DNA of 64,000 nt from an uncultured Bacteroides sp. (GTDB lineage: Bacteria > Bacteroidota > Bacteroidia > Bacteroidales > Bacteroidaceae), in NCBI RefSeq assembly GCF_910586915.1, contig NZ_CAJULN010000004.1, positions 1-64,000 on the forward strand, read 5' to 3'. The first letter of the stretch is position 1. Each line of letters begins with the position of its first letter. Below are positions 62,489 to 64,000 of this stretch, piece after piece. Below the pieces are notes generated by a model. It had not been told where the DNA came from and searched no databases. It was given only the letters and a program-made list of their open reading frames with translations. Made by a program: the position numbers and the translations under genes.

Positions 62489-63481
62489 TTATTCTTTATC
62501 TAATTTATATTTAGAGATATCAGTTCCAAACGACAGATTCAGACTTTCCAGCAAATCATCAAGCTCGGTAAGCGATTTCTTTCCGAAGTTTCTGAACTTC
62601 AAGAGGTCGGTCTTGTTGAATTGTACCAAGTCGCCAAGCGTTTCCACGTCAGCAGCCTTCAAACAGTTGAGGGCACGAACTGACAAGTCCATATCAACGA
62701 GCTTAGTCTTCAACAACTGACGCATATGCAATACTTCTTCATCAAACTCTTCATTGCTATCAGTATCATTACTTTCCAGCGTGATTTTCTCATCAGAGAA
62801 CAACATGAAGTGATAAATCAGAATTTTTGCAGCTTCTTTCAGCGCTTCCTTCGGGTGTATGGAACCGTCGGTACTAATCTCAAGCACTAACTTTTCGTAG
62901 TCAGTCTTCTGTTCTACACGGAAGTTTTCTACAGCATACTTGACATTACGTATCGGAGTATAAATAGAGTCGATTGGAATTACATTAACATCCGTGCAGA
63001 ACTCGCGATTTTCATCGGCAGGCACATAACCACGTCCTTTGTTAATGGTAATATCAATCTGCATAGTTGATTTAGAATCTAAATGACAAATAACTAATTC
63101 CGGATTTAACACTTCAAATCCAGTCAAATACTTACCTATGTCACCTGCTTTAAATTCACTGGAATTCTCGACAGTGATGCTCACTTTTTCGCTCTCGAAC
63201 TCTTCAACTACTTGCTTGAATCTCACTTGTTTCAGATTCAAGATAATGTTGGTAACATCCTCTTTTACTCCAGGTACACTAGAAAATTCATGCTCCACAC
63301 CATCAATTCTGATAGTAGTGATAGCAAAACCCTCTAATGAAGAAAGAAGGATACGGCGTAATGCATTACCCACAGTAATACCAAAACCCGGTTCCAACGG
63401 ACGAAATTCGAATTTACCGAATCTGGAGTCCGCCTCCAACATTAATACTTTATCAGGTTTTTGAAATGCTAATATCGCCAT
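62489..63481 (-). CDS. rpoA: DNA-directed RNA polymerase subunit alpha
   Basis: A 330-residue alpha subunit. The N-terminal dimerization domain (FRPLEPGFGITVGNALRRIL, SSVPGVKEDVTNIILNLK) spans residues about 1-230. The C-terminal domain at about 250-320 (VRALNCLKAADVETLGDLVQ, FRNFGKKSLTELDDLLESL) contacts promoters and regulators. Placed between rpsD and rplQ, as in most bacteria. Confidence 0.99.
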   Translation of the reverse strand: MAILAFQKPDKVLMLEADSRFGKFEFRPLEPGFGITVGNALRRILLSSLEGFAITTIRIDGVEHEFSSVPGVKEDVTNIILNLKQVRFKQVVEEFESEKVSITVENSSEFKAGDIGKYLTGFEVLNPELVICHLDSKSTMQIDITINKGRGYVPADENREFCTDVNVIPIDSIYTPIRNVKYAVENFRVEQKTDYEKLVLEISTDGSIHPKEALKEAAKILIYHFMLFSDEKITLESNDTDSNEEFDEEVLHMRQLLKTKLVDMDLSVRALNCLKAADVETLGDLVQFNKTDLLKFRNFGKKSLTELDDLLESLNLSFGTDISKYKLDKE

Positions 63482-63492
63482 GAAATTAATTA

Positions 63493-64000
63493 TTATTTAG
63501 AATACAATTCAACGATCAAATGTTCTTTAATGTTCTCAGGAATATCTGCTCTCTCAGGTATGTGCAACATTTTACCAACCTTTGAAGACTCATCCCATTC
63601 CAACCAAGCATACTTGCTGTGATTGAAACCAGCGAGAGAATTAGCAATCACTTCCAAAGATTTAGATCTTTCACGAACACCAATCAATTGTCCTGGTTTT
63701 ACTGCATATGAAGGAATATTCACCACTTCACCATCTACAGTAATGTGCTTGTGACTAACCAACTGACGAGCAGCAGCACGTGTAGGAGCGATACCCAAAC
63801 GGAATACTACATTGTCAAGACGGCCTTCCAGCAATTGAAGGAGTACCTCACCGGTAATACCTTTAGCAGTAGCTGCTTTTTCAAACAAATTGCGGAATTG
63901 TTTCTCCAAAACTCCATAGGTGTATTTAGCTTTCTGCTTTTCACGAAGTTGAACACCATATTCAGAAGTTTTTCTTTTTCTTGAATTTCCATGCTGTCCG
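63493..64000 (-). CDS. rpsD: 30S ribosomal protein S4, partial at the window edge
   Basis: The visible 169 codons run from GQHGNSRKRKTSEYGVQLRE at the edge to LIVELYSK at 63493. The S4 RNA-binding domain is VVFRLGIAPTRAAARQLVSH and KHITVDGEVVNIPSY. The start lies beyond position 64000; the Met at 63909 is internal. It binds 16S rRNA early in 30S assembly. It precedes rpoA by 11 bp. Confidence 0.98.
   Translation of the reverse strand, partial: GQHGNSRKRKTSEYGVQLREKQKAKYTYGVLEKQFRNLFEKAATAKGITGEVLLQLLEGRLDNVVFRLGIAPTRAAARQLVSHKHITVDGEVVNIPSYAVKPGQLIGVRERSKSLEVIANSLAGFNHSKYAWLEWDESSKVGKMLHIPERADIPENIKEHLIVELYSK

Noticed and set aside
63493..63909. S4 protein starting at the Met at 63909
   Set aside because: The upstream frame continues to the window edge with typical S4 sequence (GQHGNSRKRKTSEYG), so this Met is internal and the gene is simply cut by the window.

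Overview
The window looks like a chromosomal segment of a gut Bacteroides (Bacteroidota). The evidence is a SusC/SusD polysaccharide-utilisation locus (PUL), TAnnTTTG-type -7 promoter elements, Bacteroides-type mobilizable elements with DUF5906/Toprim replication genes, and an rpsD-rpoA-rplQ ribosomal block. The species cannot be fixed from the sequence alone.

Layout. (1) 200-2488: a GH35 beta-galactosidase that appears to be the displaced last gene of the PUL at 22.6-39.7 kb. (2) About 2.58-22.5 kb: two related integrative mobilizable elements in tandem. Both read integrase, small DNA-binding protein, terminator, DUF5906 helicase, 78-aa protein, Toprim primase, relaxase. Element 1 carries a MobC-like/MobA (MOBP-like) pair, an HxlR-controlled flavoprotein/NTF2-like operon and an RteB-like regulator. 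Element 2 carries a Pre/Mob (MOBV-like) relaxase, an HNH endonuclease, two small exported or membrane proteins and a 167-bp nested palindrome. (3) 22.6-39.7 kb: the PUL. An ECF sigma factor and FecR anti-sigma control a SusC with an STN domain; then come SusD, two IPT/NHL lipoproteins (one interrupted by a stop), two beta-helix lipoproteins, GH89 and GH109. Together with GH35, the enzyme set fits host O-glycan (mucin-like) substrates. (4) 40-46.3 kb: an aldo/keto reductase, then an MBOAT acyltransferase with two SGNH hydrolases (surface glycan O-acylation) and a retropepsin-like protein. (5) 46.4-51.2 kb: an AT-rich accessory island with an AAA ATPase overlapping a nuclease-like partner, plus a GIY-YIG protein, a 674-aa unknown and tiny ORFs; it may be a defence island. 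(6) 52.1-58.7 kb: a TetR-regulated RND efflux operon with a PII-like gene. (7) 59-64 kb: a membrane-anchored MutS-like ATPase, two hypotheticals, rplQ, rpoA and partial rpsD.

Main points for follow-up: the two tandem elements share a replication core but have different mobilization genes; a conserved 78-aa gene in that core overlaps TGTTGAG repeats; conserved element ends can be seen at 2583 and 13923; a 167-bp nested palindrome lies beside mob; the island at 46-51 kb is unrecognised; and several degenerations are visible (two frameshifts, one nonsense codon, one lost phospho-acceptor).
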